Of a stretch of DNA of 64,000 nt, positions 37,155 through 51,200 are shown piece by piece. The notes beneath the pieces were generated by a model. It had not been told where the DNA came from. It was given only the letters and a program-made list of their open reading frames with translations, and did not search any database. The DNA is from Pleurodeles waltl. Its lineage: Eukaryota; Chordata; Amphibia; Caudata; Salamandridae. The stretch covers positions 1-64,000 of the forward strand of contig NW_027150047.1 in the NCBI RefSeq assembly GCF_031143425.1, written 5' to 3'. Each line of letters begins with the position of its first letter. Within the stretch, counting starts at the first letter, position 1. The position numbers and the translations under genes are program-made.

Positions 37155-38686
37155 TTGCAAAAAACACCTCTGTTTTCTGTCAAAAAATGGGATGTGTCCA
37201 CGTTGTGTTTTGGGCCATTTCCTTTCGTGGGTGCTAGGCCTACCCACACAAGTGAGGTACCATTTTCATCGGGAGACTTGGGGGAACACTGGGAGGTAGG
37301 AAATTTGTGGCTCCTCTCAGATTCCAGAACTTTCTGTCACCGAAATGTGAGGAAAATGTGTTTTTTTATCCAAATTGTGAGGTTTGCAAAGGATTCTGGG
37401 TAACAGAACCTGGATAGAGCCCCACAAGTCACCCCATCTTGGATTCCCCTAGGTCTCTAGTTATCAAAAATGCACAGGTTTGGTAGGTTTCCCTAGGTGC
37501 CGGCTGAGCTAGAGGCCAAAATCTACAGGTAGGCACTTTGCAAAAAACACCTCTGTTTTCTGTCAAAAAATGCGATGTGTCCACTTTGTGTTTTGGGCTA
37601 TTTCGTTTTGTGGGCGCTAGGCCTACCCACACAAGGGAGGTACCATTTTTATCGGGAGACTTGGGGGAACGCTGGGTGGAAGGAAATTTGTGGCTCCTCT
37701 CAGATTCCAGAACTTTCTGTCACCGAAATGTTAGGAAAATGTGATTTTTTATCCACATTTTGAGGTTTGCAAAGGATTCTGGGTAACAGAACCTAGTCAG
37801 AGCCCCACAAGTCACCCCATCTTAGATTCCCCTAGGTCTCTAGTTTTAAAAAATGCACAGGTTTGGTAGGTTTCCCTATGTGCCGGCTGAGCTAGGGGCC
37901 AAAATCTACAGGTAGGCACTTTGCAAAAAACACCTCTGTTTTCTGTCAAAAAATGGGATGTGTCCACGTTGTGTTTTGGGCCATTTCCTTTCGTGGGTGC
38001 TAGGCCTACCCACACAAGTGAGGTACCATTTTTATCGGGAGACTTGGGGGAACACTGGGAGGTAGGAAATTTGTGGCTCCTCTCAGATTCCAGAACTTTC
38101 TGTCACCGAAATGTGAGGAAAATGTGTTTTTTTATCCAAATTGTGAGGTTTGCAAAGGATTCTGGGTAACAGAACCTGGATAGAGCCCCACAAGTCACCC
38201 CATCTTGGATTCCCCTAGGTCTCTAGTTATCAAAAATGCACAGGTTTGGTAGGTTTCCCTAGGTGCCGGCTGAGCTAGAGGCCAAAATCTACAGGTAGGC
38301 ACTTTGCAAAAAACACCTCTGTTTTCTGTCAAAAAATGCGATGTGTCCACTTTGTGTTTTGGGCTATTTCGTTTTGTGGGCGCTAGGCCTACCCACACAA
38401 GGGAGGGACCATTTTTATCGGGAGACTTGGGGGAACGCTGGGTGGAAGGAAATTTGTGGCTCCTCTCAGATTCCAGAACTTTCTGTCACCGAAATGTGAG
38501 GAAAATGTGTTTTTTTATCCACATTTTGAGGTTTGCAAAGGATTCTGGGTAACAGAACCTAGTCAGAGCCCCACAAGTCACCCCATCTTGGATTCCCCTA
38601 GGTCTCTAGTTTTAAAAAATGCAAATGTTTGTTAGGTTTCCCTAGGTGCCGGCTGAGCTAGAGGCCAAAATCTACAGGCAGGCACT
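36772..38686 (+). repeat. C-E dimer HOR (766 bp)
   Basis: Anchors are C 36772, E 37155, C 37538, E 37921, C 38304. The two dimers are nearly identical. The first E has ttttcatcggg where the second has tttttatcggg. The last C has gggagggacc, a mark also found at 41849 in the junction segment. Confidence 0.78.
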
Positions 38687-40986
38687 TTGCAAAAAACACC
38701 TCTGTTTTCTGTCAAAAAATGGGATGTGTCCACGTTGTGTTTTGGGGCATTTCGTGTCGCGGGCGCTAGGCCTACCCACACAAGTGAGGTATCATTTTTA
38801 TCGGGAGACTTGGTGGAACGCTGGGTGGAAGGAAATTTGTGGCTCCTCTCAGGTTCCAGAACTTTCTGACACCAAAATGTTAGGAAAATGTGTGTTTTTA
38901 GCCACATTTTGAGGTTTGCAAAGGATTCTGGGTAACAGAACCTGGTCAGAGCCCCACAAGTCACCCCATCTTGGATTCCCCTAGGTCTCTAGTTTTAAAA
39001 AACTGCACAGGTTTGGTAGGTTTCCCTACGTGCCAGCTGAGCTAGGGGCCAAAATCTACAGGTAGGCACTTTGCAAAAAACACCTCTGTTTTCTGTCAAA
39101 AAATGGGATGTGTCCACGTTGTGTTTTGGGCCATTTCCTTTCATGGGCGCTAGGCCTACCCACACAAGTGAGGTACCATTTGTATCAGGAGACTTGGGGG
39201 AACGCTGGGTGGAAGGAAATTTGTGGCTCCTCTCAGATTCCAGAACTTTCTGTCACCGAAATGTGAGGAAAATGTGTTTTTTTAGCCAAATTTTGAGGTT
39301 TGCAAAGGATTCTGGGTAACAGAACCTGGTCAGAGCCCCACAAGTCACCCCATCTTGGATTCCCCTAGGTCTCTAGTTATCAAAAATGCACAGGTTTGGT
39401 AGGTTACCCTAGGTGCCGGCTGAGCTAGAGGCCAAAATCTACAGGCAGGCACTTTGCAAAAAACACCTCTGTTTTCTGTCAAAAAATGGGATGTGTCCAC
39501 GTTGTGTTTTGGGGCATTTCGTGTCGCGGGCGCTAGGCCTACCCACACAAGTGAGGTATCATTTTTATCGGGAGACTTGGGGGAACGCTGGGTGGAAGGA
39601 AATTTGTGGCTCCTCTCAGGTTCCAGAACTTTCTGACACCAAAATGTTAGGAAAATGTGTTTTTTTAGCCATATTTTGAGGTTTGCTAAGGATTCTGGGT
39701 AACAGAACCTGGTCAGAGCCCCACAAGTCACCCCATCTTGGATTCCCCTAGGTCTCTAGTTTTAAAAAATGCACAGGTTTGGTAGGTTTCCTTACGTGCC
39801 AGCTGAGCTAGGGGCCAAAATCTACAGGTAGGCACTTTGCAAAAAACACCTCTGTTTTCTGTCAAAAAATGGGATGTGTCCACGTTGTGTTTTGGGCCAT
39901 TTCCTTTCGTGGGCGCTAGGCCTACCCACACAAGTGAGGTACCATTTGTATCAGGAGACTTGGGGGAACGCTGGGTGGAAGGAAATTTTTGGCTCCTCTC
40001 AGATTCCAGAACTTTCTGTCACCGAAATGAGAGGAAAAAGTGTTTTTTTAGCCAAATTTTGAGGTTTGCAAAGGATTCTGGGTAACAGAACCTAGTCAGA
40101 GCCCCACAAGTCACCCCATCTTGGATTCCCCTAGGTCTCTAGTTTTAAAAAATGCAACTGTTTGGTAGGTTTCCCTAGGTGCCGGCTGAGCTAGAGGCCA
40201 AAATCTACAGGCAGGCACTTTGCAAAAAACACCTCTGTTTTCTGTCAAAAAATGGGATGTGTCCACGTTGTGTTTTGGGGCATTTCGTGTCGCGGGCGCT
40301 AGGCCTACCCACACAAGTGAGGTATCATTTTTATCGGGAGACTTGGGGGAACGCTGGGTGGAAGGAAATTTGTGGCTCCTCTCAGGTTCCAGAACTTTCT
40401 GACACCAAAATGTTAGGAAAATGTGTTTTTTTAGCCACATTTTGAGGTTTGCAAAGGATTCTGGGTAACAGAACCTGGTCAGAGCCCCACAAGTCACCCC
40501 ATCTTGGATTCCCCTAGGTCTCTAGTTTTAAAAAACTGCACAGGTTTGGTAGGTTTCCCTATGTGCCAGCTGAGCTAGGGGCCAAAATCTACAGGTAGGC
40601 ACTTTGCAAAAAACACCTCTGTTTTCTGTCAAAAAATGGGATGTGTCCACGTTGTGTTTTGGGCCATTTCCTTTCGTGGGCACTAGGCCTACCCACACAA
40701 GTGAGGTACCATTTGTATCAGGAGACTTGGGGGAACGCTGGGTGGAAGGAAATTTGTGGCTCCTCTCCGATTCCAGAACTTTCTGTCACCGAAATGTGAG
40801 GAAAATGTGTTTTTTTAGCCAAATATTGAGGTTTGCAAAGCATTCTGGGTAACAGAACCTGGTCAGAGCCCCACAAGTCACCCCATCTTGGATTCCCCTA
40901 GGTCTCTAGTTATCAAAAATGCACAGGTTTGGTAGGTTTCCCTAGGTGCCGGCTGAGCTTGGGGCCAAAATCTACAGGTAGGCACT
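38687..40986 (+). repeat. R-V dimer HOR, three units
   Basis: Anchors are R 38687, V 39071, R 39454, V 39837, R 40220, V 40604. The first V has tttcatgggcgc and the last has gggcactagg; both are CpG-to-CpA changes in the usual tttcgtgggcgct. Confidence 0.75.
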
Positions 40987-41765
40987 TTGCAAAAAACACC
41001 TCTGTTTTCTGTCAAAAAATGGGATGTGTCCACGTTGTGTTTTGGGCCATTTCCTTTCGTGGGCGCTAGGCCTACCCACACAAGTGAGGTACCATTTTTA
41101 TTGGGAGACTTGGGGGAACGCTGGGTGGAAGGAAATTTGTGGCTCCTCTCAGATTCCAGAACTTTCTGTAACCAAAATGTTAGGAAAATGTGTTTTTTTA
41201 GCCAAATTTTGAGGTTTGCGAAGGATTCTGGGTAACAGAACCTGGTCAGAGCCCCACAAGCCACCCCATCCTGGATTCCCCTAGGTCTCTAGTTTTAAAA
41301 AATGCACAGGTTTGGTAGGTTTCCCTAGGTGCCGGCTGAGCTAGAGGCCAAAATCTACAGGTAGGCACTTTGCAAAAAACACCTCTGTTTTCTGTCAAAA
41401 AATGCGATGTGTCCACTTTGTGTTTTGGGCTATTTCGTTTTGTGGGCGCTAGGCCTACCCACACAAGGAAGGTACAATTTTTATCGGGAGACTTGGGGGA
41501 ACGCTGGGTGGAAGGAAATTTGTGGCTCCTCTCAGATTCCAGAACTTTCTGTCACCGAAATGTGAGGAAAATGTGTTTTTTTATCCAAATTTTGAGGTTT
41601 GCAAAGGATTCTGGGTAACAGAACCTAGTCAGAGCCCCACAAGTCACCCCATCTTGGATTCCCCTAGGTCTCTAGTTTTAAAAAATGCACAGGTTTGGTA
41701 GGTTTCCCTATGTGCCGGCTGAGCTAGGGGCCAAAATCTACAGGTAGGCACTTTGCAAAAAACAC

Positions 41766-42210
41766 CTCTGTTTTCTGTCAAAAAATGCGATGTGTCCACT
41801 TTGTGTTTTGGGCTATTTCGTTTTGTGGGCGCTAGGCCTACCCACACAAGGGAGGGACCATTTTTATCGGGAGACTTGGGGGAACGCTGGGTGGAAGGAA
41901 ATTTGTGGCTCCTCTCAGATTCCAGAACTTTCTGTCACCGAAATGTGAGGAAAATGTGTTTTTTTATCCACATTTTGAGGTTTGCAAAGGATTCTGGGTA
42001 ACAGAACCTAGTCAGAGCCCCACAAGTCACCCCATCTTGGATTCCCCTAGGTCTCTAGTTTTAAAAAATGCAAATGTTTGTTAGGTTTCCCTAGGTGCCG
42101 GCTGAGCTAGAGGCCAAAATCTACAGGCAGGCACTTTGCAAAAAACACCTCTGTTTTCTGTCAAAAAATGGGATGTGTCCACGTTGTGTTTTGGGGCATT
42201 TCGTGTCGCG
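41766..42210 (+). repeat. Junction segment between the two 12.2 kb copies
   Basis: Left of about 41730 the sequence follows the path seen at 54374 and before (ttttaaaaaatgc, cctatgtgcc, gctagggg). From about 41787 it instead follows 38338 onward (aatgcgatg, gggagggacc, atccacattttg, and the rare tgtttgttagg at 42075, as at 38627). At 42211-42240 it switches again, and from 42241 (ccatttgtatcagg) it follows 29597. The offset to the 38.3 kb source is 3,449 bases, nine monomers. So there are two switch points about 0.45 kb apart. Confidence 0.85.
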
Positions 42211-45200
42211 GGCGCTAGGCCTACCCACACAAGTGAGGTACCATTTGTATCAGGAGACTTGGGGGAACGCTGGGTGGAAGGAAATTTGTGGCTCCTCTCA
42301 GGTTCCAGAACTTTCTGACACCAAAATGTTAGGAAAATGTGTTTTTTTAGCCAAATTTTGAGGTTTGCAAAGGATTCTGGGTAACAGAACCTGGTCAGAG
42401 CCCCACAAGTCACCCCATCTTGGATTCCCCTAGGTCTCTAGTTTTAAAAAATGCACAGGTTTGGTAGGTTTCCCTACGTGCCAGCTGAGCTAGGGGCCAA
42501 AATCTACAGGTAGGCACTTTGCAAAAAACACCTCTGTTTTCTGTCAAAAAATGGGATGTGTCCACGTTGTGTTTGGGGCCATTTCCTTTCGTGGGCGCTA
42601 GGCCTACCCACACAAGTGAGGTACCATTTGTATCAGGAGACTTGGGGGAACGCTGGGTGGAAGGAAATTTGTGGCTCCTCTCAGATTCCAGAACTTTCTG
42701 TCACCGAAATGTGAGGAAAATGTGTTTTTTTAGCCAAATTTTGAGGTTTGCAAAGGATTCTGGGTAACAGAACCTGGTCAGAGCCCCACAAGTCACACCA
42801 TCTTGGATTCCCCTAGGTCTCTAGTTATCAAAAATGCACAGGTTTGGTAGGTTTCCCTAGGTGCCAGCTGAGCTTGGGGCCAAAATCTACAGGTAGGCAC
42901 TTTGCAAAAAACACCTCTGTTTTCTGTCAAAAAATGGGATGTGTCCACGTTGTGTTTTGGGCCATTTCCTTTCGTGGGCGAAAGGCCTACCCACACAAGT
43001 GAGGTACCATTTTTATCGGGAGACTTGGGGGAACGCTGGGTGGAAGGAAATTTGTTGCTCCTCTCAGATTCCAGAACTTTCTGTAACCAAAATGTTAGGA
43101 AAATGTGTTTTTTTAGCCAAATTTTGAGGTTTGCAAAGGATTCTGGGTAACAGAACTTGGTCAGAGCCCCACAAGCCACCCCATCCTGGATTACCCTAGG
43201 TCTCTAGTTTTAAAAAATGCACAGGTTTGGTATGTTTCCCTAGGTGCCGGCTGAGCTAGAGGCCAAAATCTACAGGTAGGCACTTTGCAAAAAACACCTC
43301 TGTTTTCTGTCAAAAAATGCGATGTGTCCACTTTGTGTTTTGGGCTATTTCGTTTTGTGGGCGCTAGGCCTACCCACACAAGGGAGGTACCATTTTTATC
43401 GGGAGACTTGGGGGAACGCTGGGTGGAAGGAAATTTGTGGCTCCTCTCAGATTCCAGAACTTTCTGTCACCGAAATGTTAGGAAAATTTGATTTTTTATC
43501 CACATTTTGAGGTTTGCAAAGGATTCTGGGTAACAGAACCTAGTCAGAGCCCCACAAGTCACCCCATCTTAGATTCCCCTAGGTCTCTAGTTTTAAAAAA
43601 TGCACAGGTTTGGTAGGTTTCCCTATGTGCCGGCTGAGCTAGGGGCCAAAATCTACAGGTAGGCACTTTGCAAAAAACACCTCTGTTTTCTGTCAAAAAA
43701 TGGGATGTGTCCACGTTGTGTTTTGGGCCATTTCCTTTCGTGGGTGCTAGGCCTACCCACACAAGTGAGGTACCATTTTTATCGGGAGACTTGGGGGAAC
43801 ACTGGGAGGTAGGAAATTTGTGGCTCCTCTCAGATTCCAGAACTTTCTGTCACCGAAATATGAGGAAAATGTGTTTTTTTATCCAAATTGTGAGGTTTGC
43901 AAAGGATTCTGGGTAACAGAACCTGGATAGAGCCCCACAAGTCACCCCATCTTGGATTCCCCTAGGTCTCTAGTTATCAAAAATGCACAGGTTTGGTAGG
44001 TTTCCCTAGGTGCCGGCTGAGCTAGAGGCCAAAATCTACAGGTAGGCACTTTGCAAAAAACACCTCTGTTTTCTGTCAAAAAATGCTATGTGTCCACTTT
44101 GTGTTTTGGGCTATTTCGTTTTGTGGGCGCTAGGCCTACCCACACAAGGGAGGTACCATTTTTATCGGGAGACTTGGGGGAACGCTGGGTGGAAGGAGAT
44201 TTGTGGCTCCTCTCAGATTCCAGAACTTTCTGTCACCGAAATGTGAGGAAAATGTGTTTTTTTATCCAAATTTTGAGGTTTGCAAAGGATTCTGGGTAAC
44301 AGAACCTAGTCAGAGCCCCACAAGTCACCCCATCTTGGATTCCCCTAGGTCTCTAGTTTTAAAAAATGCAAATGTTTGGTAGGTTTCCCTAGGTGCCGGC
44401 TGAGCTAGAGGCCAAAATCTACAGGCAGGCACTTTGCAAAAAACACCTCTGTTTTCTGTCAAAAAATGGGATGTGTCCACGTTGTGTTTTGGGCCATTTC
44501 GTGTCGCGGGCGCTAGGCCTACCCACACAAGTGAGGTATCATTTTTATCGGGAGACTTGGTGGAACGCTGGGTGGAAGGAAATTTGTGGCTCCTCTCAGG
44601 TTCCAAAACTTTCTGACACCAAAATGTTAGGAAAATGTGTGTTTTTAGCCACATTTTGAGGTTTGCAAAGGATTCTGGGTAACAGAACCTGGTCAGAGCC
44701 CCACAAGTCACCCCATCTTGGATTCCCCTAGGTCTCTAGTTTTAAAAAACTGCACAGGTTTGGTAGGTTTCCCTACGTGCCAGCTGAGCTAGGGGCCAAA
44801 ATCTACTGGTAGGCACTTTGCAAAAAACACCTCTGTTTTCTGTCAAAAAATGGGATGTGTCCACGTTGTGTTTTGGGCCATTTCCTTTCGTGGGCGCTAG
44901 GCCTACCCACACAAGTGAGGTACCATTTGTATCAGGAGACTTGGGGGAACGCTGGGTGGAAGGAAATTTGTGGCTCCTCTCAGATTCCAGAACTTTCTGT
45001 CACCGAAATGTGAGGAAAATGTGTTTTTTTAGCCAAATTTTGAGGTTTGCAAAGGATTCTGGGTAACAGAACCTGGTCAGAGCCCCACAAGTCACCCCAT
45101 CTTGGATTCCCCTAGGTCTCTAGTTATCAAAAATTCACAGGTTTGGTAGGTTTCCCTAGGTGCCGGCTGAGCTAGAGGCCAAAATCTACAGGCAGGCACT

Positions 45201-48200
45201 TTGCAAAAAACACCTCTGTTTTCTGTCAAAAAATGGGATGTGTCGACGTTGTGTTTTGGGGCATTTCGTGTCGCGGGTGCTAGGCCTACCCACACAAGTG
45301 AGGTATCATTTTTATTGGGAGACTTGGGGGAACGCTGGGTGGAAGGAAATTTGTGGCTCCTCTCAGGTTCCAGAACTTTCTGACACCAAAATGTTAGGAA
45401 AATGTGTTTTTTTAGCCATATTTTGAGGTTTGGTAAGGATTCTGGGTAACAGAACCTGGTCAGAGCCCCACAAGTCACCCCATCTTGGATTCCCCTAAGT
45501 CTCTAGTTTAAAAAAATGCACAGGTTTGGTAGGTTTCCTTACGTGCCAGCTGAGCTAGGGGCCAAAATCTACAGGTAGGCACTTTGCAAAAAACACCTCT
45601 GTTTTCTGTCAAAAAATGGGATGTGTCCACGTTGTGTTTTGGGCCATTTCCTTTCGTGGGCGCTAGGCCTACCCACACAAGTGAGGTACCATTTGTATCA
45701 GGAGACTTGGGGGAACGCTGGGTGGAAGGAAATTTGTGGCTCCTCTCAGATTCCAGAACTTCCTGTCACCGAAATGAGAGGAAAAAGTGTTTTTTTAGCC
45801 AAATTTTGAGGTTTGCAAAGGATTCTGGGTAACAGAACCTAGTCAGAGCCCCACAAGTCACCCCATCTTGGATTCACCTAGGTCTCTAGTTTTAAAAAAT
45901 GCAAATGTTTGGTAGGTTTCCCTAGGTGCCGGCTGAGCTAGAGGCCAAAATCTACAGGCAGGCACTTTGCAAAAAACACCTCTGTTTTCTGTCAAAAAAT
46001 GGGATGTGTCCACGTTGTGTTTTGGGGCATTTCGTGTCGCGGGCGCTAGGCCTACCCACACAAGTGAGGTATCATTTTTATCGGGAGACTTGGGGGAACG
46101 CTGGGTGGAAGGAAATTTGTGGCTCCTCTCAGGTTCCAGAACTTTCTGACACCAAAATGTTAGGAAAATGTGTTTTTTTAGCCACATTTTGAGGTTTGCA
46201 AAGGATTCTGGGTAACAGAACCTGGTCAGAGCCCCACAAGTCACCCCATCTTAGATTCCCCTAGGTCTCTAGTTTTAAAAAACTGCACAGGTTTGGTAGG
46301 TTTCCCTACGTGCCAGCTGAGCTAGGGGCCAAAATCTACAGGTAGGCACTTTGCAAAAAACACCTCTGTTTTCTGTCAAAAAATGGGATGTGTCCACGTT
46401 GTGTTTTGGGCCATTTCCTTTCGTGGGCGCTAGGCCTACCCACACAAGTGAGGTACCATTTGTATCAGGAGACTTGGGGGAACGCTGGGTGGAAGGAAAT
46501 TTGTGGCTCCTCTCAGATTCCAGAACTTTCTGTCACCGAAATGTGAGGAAAATGTGTTTTTTTAGCCAAATTTTGAGGTTTGCAAAGCATTCTGGGTAAC
46601 AGAACCTGGTCAGAGCCCCACAAGTCACCCCATCTTGGATTCCCCTAGGTCTCTAGTTTTAAAAAACTGCACAGGTTTGGTAGGTTTCCCTACGTGCCAG
46701 CTGAGCTAGGGGCCAAAATCTACAGGTAGGCACTTTGCAAAAAACACCTCTGTTTTCTGTCAAAAAATGGGATGTGTCCACGTTGTGTTTTGGGCCATTT
46801 CCTTTCGTGGGCGCTAGGCCTACCCACACAAGTGAGGTACCATTTGTATCAGGAGACTTGGGGGAACGCTGGGTGGAAGGAAATTTGTGGCTCCTCTCAG
46901 GTTCCAGAACTTTCTGACACCAAAATGTTAGGAAAATGTGTTTTTTTAGCCAAATTTTGAGGTTTGCAAAGGATTCTGGGTAACAGAACCTGGTCAGAGC
47001 CCCACAAGTCACCCCATCTTGGATTCCCCTAGGTCTCTAGTTTTAAAAAATGCACAGGTTTGGTAGGTTTCCCTACGTGCCAGCTGAGCTAGGGGCCAAA
47101 ATCTACAGGTAGGCACTTTGCAAAAAACACCTCTGTTTTCTGTCAAAAAATGGGATGTGTCCACGTTGTGTTTGGGGCCATTTCCTTTCGTGGGCGCTAG
47201 GCCTACCCACACAAGTGAGGTACCATTTGTATCAGGAGACTTGGGGGAACGCTGGGTGGAAGGAAATTTGTGGCTCTTCTCAGATTCCAGAACTTTCTGT
47301 CACCGAAATGTGAGGAAAATTTGTTTTTTTAGCCAAATTTTGAGGTTTGCAAAGGATTCTGGGTAACAGAACCTGGTCAGAGCCCCACAAATCACCCCAT
47401 CTTGGATTCCCCTAGGTCTCTAGTTATAAAAAATGCACAGGTTTGGTAGGTTTCCCTAGGTGCCAGCTGAGCTTGGGGCCAAAATCTACAGGTAGGCACT
47501 TTGCAAAAAACACCTCTGTTTTCTGTCAAAAAATGGGATGTGTCCACGTTGTGTTTTGGGCCATTTCCTTTCGTGGGCGCTAGGCCTACCCACACAAGTG
47601 AGGTACCATTTTTATCGGGAGACTTGGGGGAACGCTGGGTGGAAGGAAATTTGTTGCTCCTCTCAGATTCCAGAACTTTCTGTAACCAAAATGTTAGGAA
47701 AATGTGTTTTTTTAGCCAAATTTTGAGGTTTGCAAAGGATTCTGGGTAACAGAACCTGGTCAGAGCCCCACAAGCCACCCCATCCTGGATTACCCTAGGT
47801 CTCTAGTTTTAAAAAATGCACAGGTTTGGTATGTTTCCCTAGGTGCCGGCTGAGCTAGAGGCCAAAATCTACAGGTAGGCACTTTGCAAAAAACACCTCT
47901 GTTTTCTGTCAAAAAATGCGATGTGTCCACTTTGTGTTTTGGGCTATTTCGTTTTGTGGGCGCTAGGCCTACCCACACAAGGGAGGTACCATTTTTATCG
48001 GGAGACTTGGGGGAACGCTGGGTGGAAGGATATTTGTGGCTCCTCTCAGATTCCTGAACTTTCTGTCACCGAAATGTTAGGAAAATGTGATTTTTTATCC
48101 ACATTTTGAGGTTTGCAAAGGATTCTGGGTAACAGAACCTAGTCAGAGCCCCACAAGTCACCCCATCTTAGATTCCCCTAGGTCTCTAGTTTTAAAAAAT

Positions 48201-51200
48201 GCACAGGTTTGGTAGGTTTCCCTACGTGCCAGCTGAGCTAGGGGCCAAAATCTACAGGTAGGCACTTTGCAAAAAACACCTCTGTTTTCTGTCAAAAAAT
48301 GGGATGTGTCCACGTTGTGTTTTGGGCCATTTCCTTTCGTGGGCGCTAGGCCTACCCACACAAGTGAGGTACCATTTGTATCAGGAGACTTGGGGGAACG
48401 CTGGGTGGAAGGAAATTTGTGGCTCCTCTCAGGTTCCAGAACTTTCTGACACCAAAATGTTAGGAAAATGTGTTTTTTTAGCCAAATTTTGAGGTTTGCA
48501 AAGGATTCTGGGTAACAGAACCTGGTCAGAGCCCCACAAGTCACCCCATCTTGGATTCCCCTAGGTCTCTAGTTTTAAAAAATGCACAGGTTTGGTAGGT
48601 TTCCCTACGTGCCAGCTGAGCTAGGGGCCAAAATCTACAGGTAGGCACTTTGCAAAAAACACCTCTGTTTTCTGTCAAAAAATGGGATGTGTCCACGTTG
48701 TGTTTGGGGCCATTTCCTTTCGTGGGCGCTAGGCCTACCCACACAAGTGAGGTACCATTTGTATCAGGAGACTTGGGGGAACGCTGGGTGGAAGGAAATT
48801 TGTGGCTCCTCTCAGATTCCAGAACTTTCTGTCACCGAAATGTGAGGCAAATTTGTTTTTTTAGCCAAATTTTGAGGTTTGCAAAGGATTCTGGGTAACA
48901 GAACCTGGTCAGAGCCCCACAAATCACCCCATCTTGGATTCCCCTAGGTCTCTAGTTATAAAAAATGCACAGGTTTGGTAGGTTTCCCTAGGTGCCAGCT
49001 GAGCTTGGGGCCAAAATCTACAGGTAGGCACTTTGCAAAAAACACCTCTGTTTTCTGTCAAAAAATGGGATGTGTCCACGTTGTGTTTTGGGCCATTTCC
49101 TTTCGTGGGCGCTAGGCCTACCCACACAAGTGAGGTACCATTTTTATCGGGAGACTTGGGGGAACGCTGGGTGGAAGGAAATTTGTTGCTCCTCTCAGAT
49201 TCCAGAACTTTCTGTAACCAAAATGTTAGGAAAATGTGTTTTTTTAGCCAAATTTTGAGGTTTGCAAAGGATTCTGGGTAACAGAACCTGGTCAGAGCCC
49301 CACAAGCCACCCCATCCTGGATTACCCTAGGTCTCTAGTTTTAAAAAATGCACAGGTTTGGTATGTTTCCCTAGGTGCCGGCTGAGCTAGAGGCCAAAAT
49401 CTACAGGTAGGCACTTTGCAAAAAACACCTCTGTTTTCTGTCAAAAAATGCGATGTGTCCACTTTGTGTTTTGGGCTATTTCGTTTTGTGGGCGCTAGGC
49501 CTACCCACACAAGGGAGGTACCATTTTTATCGGGAGACTTGGGGGAACGCTGGGTGGAAGGATATTTGTGGCTCCTCTCAGATTCCAGAACTTTCTGTCA
49601 CCGAAATGTTAGGAAAATGTGATTTTTTATCCACATTTTGAGGTTTGCAAAGGATTCTGGGTAACAGAACCTAGTCAGAGCCCCACAAGTCACCCCATCT
49701 TAGATTCCCCTAGGTCTCTAGTTTTAAAAAATGCACAGGTTTGGTAGGTTTCCCTATGTGCCGGCTGAGCTAGGGGCCAAAATCTACAGGTAGGCACTTT
49801 GCAAAAAACACCTCTGTTTTCTGTCAAAAAATGGGATGTGTCCACGTTGTGTTTTGGGCCATTTCCTTTCGTGGGTGCTAGGCCTACCCACACAAGTGAG
49901 GTACCATTTTCATCGGGAGACTTGGGGGAACACTGGGAGGTAGGAAATTTGTGGCTCCTCTCAGATTCCAGAACTTTCTGTCACCGAAATGTGAGGAAAA
50001 TGTGTTTTTTTATCCAAATTGTGAGGTTTGCAAAGGATTCTGGGTAACAGAACCTGGATAGAGCCCCACAAGTCACCCCATCTTGGATTCCCCTAGGTCT
50101 CTAGTTATCAAAAATGCACAGGTTTGGTAGGTTTCCCTAGGTGCCGGCTGAGCTAGAGGCCAAAATCTACAGGTAGGCACTTTGCAAAAAACACCTCTGT
50201 TTTCTGTCAAAAAATGCGATGTGTCCACTTTGTGTTTTGGGCTATTTCGTTTTGTGGGCGCTAGGCCTACCCACACAAGGGAGGTACCATTTTTATCGGG
50301 AGACTTGGGGGAACGCTGGGTGGAAGGAAATTTGTGGCTCCTCTCAGATTCCAGAACTTTCTGTCACTGAAATGTTAGGAAAATGTGATTTTTTATCCAC
50401 ATTTTGAGGTTTGCAAAGGATTCTGGGTAACAGAACCTAGTCAGAGCCCCACAAGTCACCCCATCTTAGATTCCCCTAGGTCTCTAGTTTTAAAAAATGC
50501 ACAGGTTTGGTAGGTTTCCCTATGTGCCGGCTGAGCTAGGGGCCAAAATCTACAGGTAGGCACTTTGCAAAAAACACCTCTGTTTTCTGTCAAAAAATGG
50601 GATGTGTCCACGTTGTGTTTTGGGCCATTTCCTTTCGTGGGTGCTAGGCCTACCCACACAAGTGAGGTACCATTTTTATCGGGAGACTTGGGGGAACACT
50701 GGGAGGTAGGAAATTTGTGGCTCCTCTCAGATTCCAGAACTTTCTGTCACCGAAATGTGAGGAAAATGTGTTTTTTTATCCAAATTGTGAGGTTTGCAAA
50801 GGATTCTGGGTAACAGAACCTGGATAGAGCCCCACAAGTCACCCCATCTTGGATTCCCCTAGGTCTCTAGTTATCAAAAATGCACAGGTTTGGTAGGTTT
50901 CCCTAGGTGCCGGCTGAGCTAGAGGCCAAAATCTACAGGTAGGCACTTTGCAAAAAACACCTCTGTTTTCTGTCAAAAAATGCGATGTGTCCACTTTGTG
51001 TTTTGGGCTATTTCGTTTTGTGGGCGCTAGGCCTACCCACACAAGGGAGGGACCATTTTTATCGGGAGACTTGGGGGAACGCTGGGTGGAAGGAAATTTG
51101 TGGCTCCTCTCAGATTCCAGAACTTTCTGTCACCGAAATGTGAGGAAAATGTGTTTTTTTATCCACATTTTGAGGTTTGCAAAGGATTCTGGGTAACAGA

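Larger units (their letters stand above)
29567..41765 (+). repeat. Large duplication, left copy (~12.2 kb)
   Basis: This stretch recurs at 42211-54409 with a constant offset of 12,644 bases, equal to 33 monomers. Monomer order, private variants and indels all agree: gggcgaaagg (30336/42980), gtcgacgttg (32599/45243), cctaagtctc (32852/45496), gattcctgaac (35407/48051), aggcaaatttg (36202/48846), ggttaccctagg (39402/52046) and ctctccgattc (40767/53411). I found two differences: 37724 C against 50368 T, and 39989 T against 52633 G. Inside it are a tetramer pair, a C-E dimer pair and two R-V dimer runs. Confidence 0.93.
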
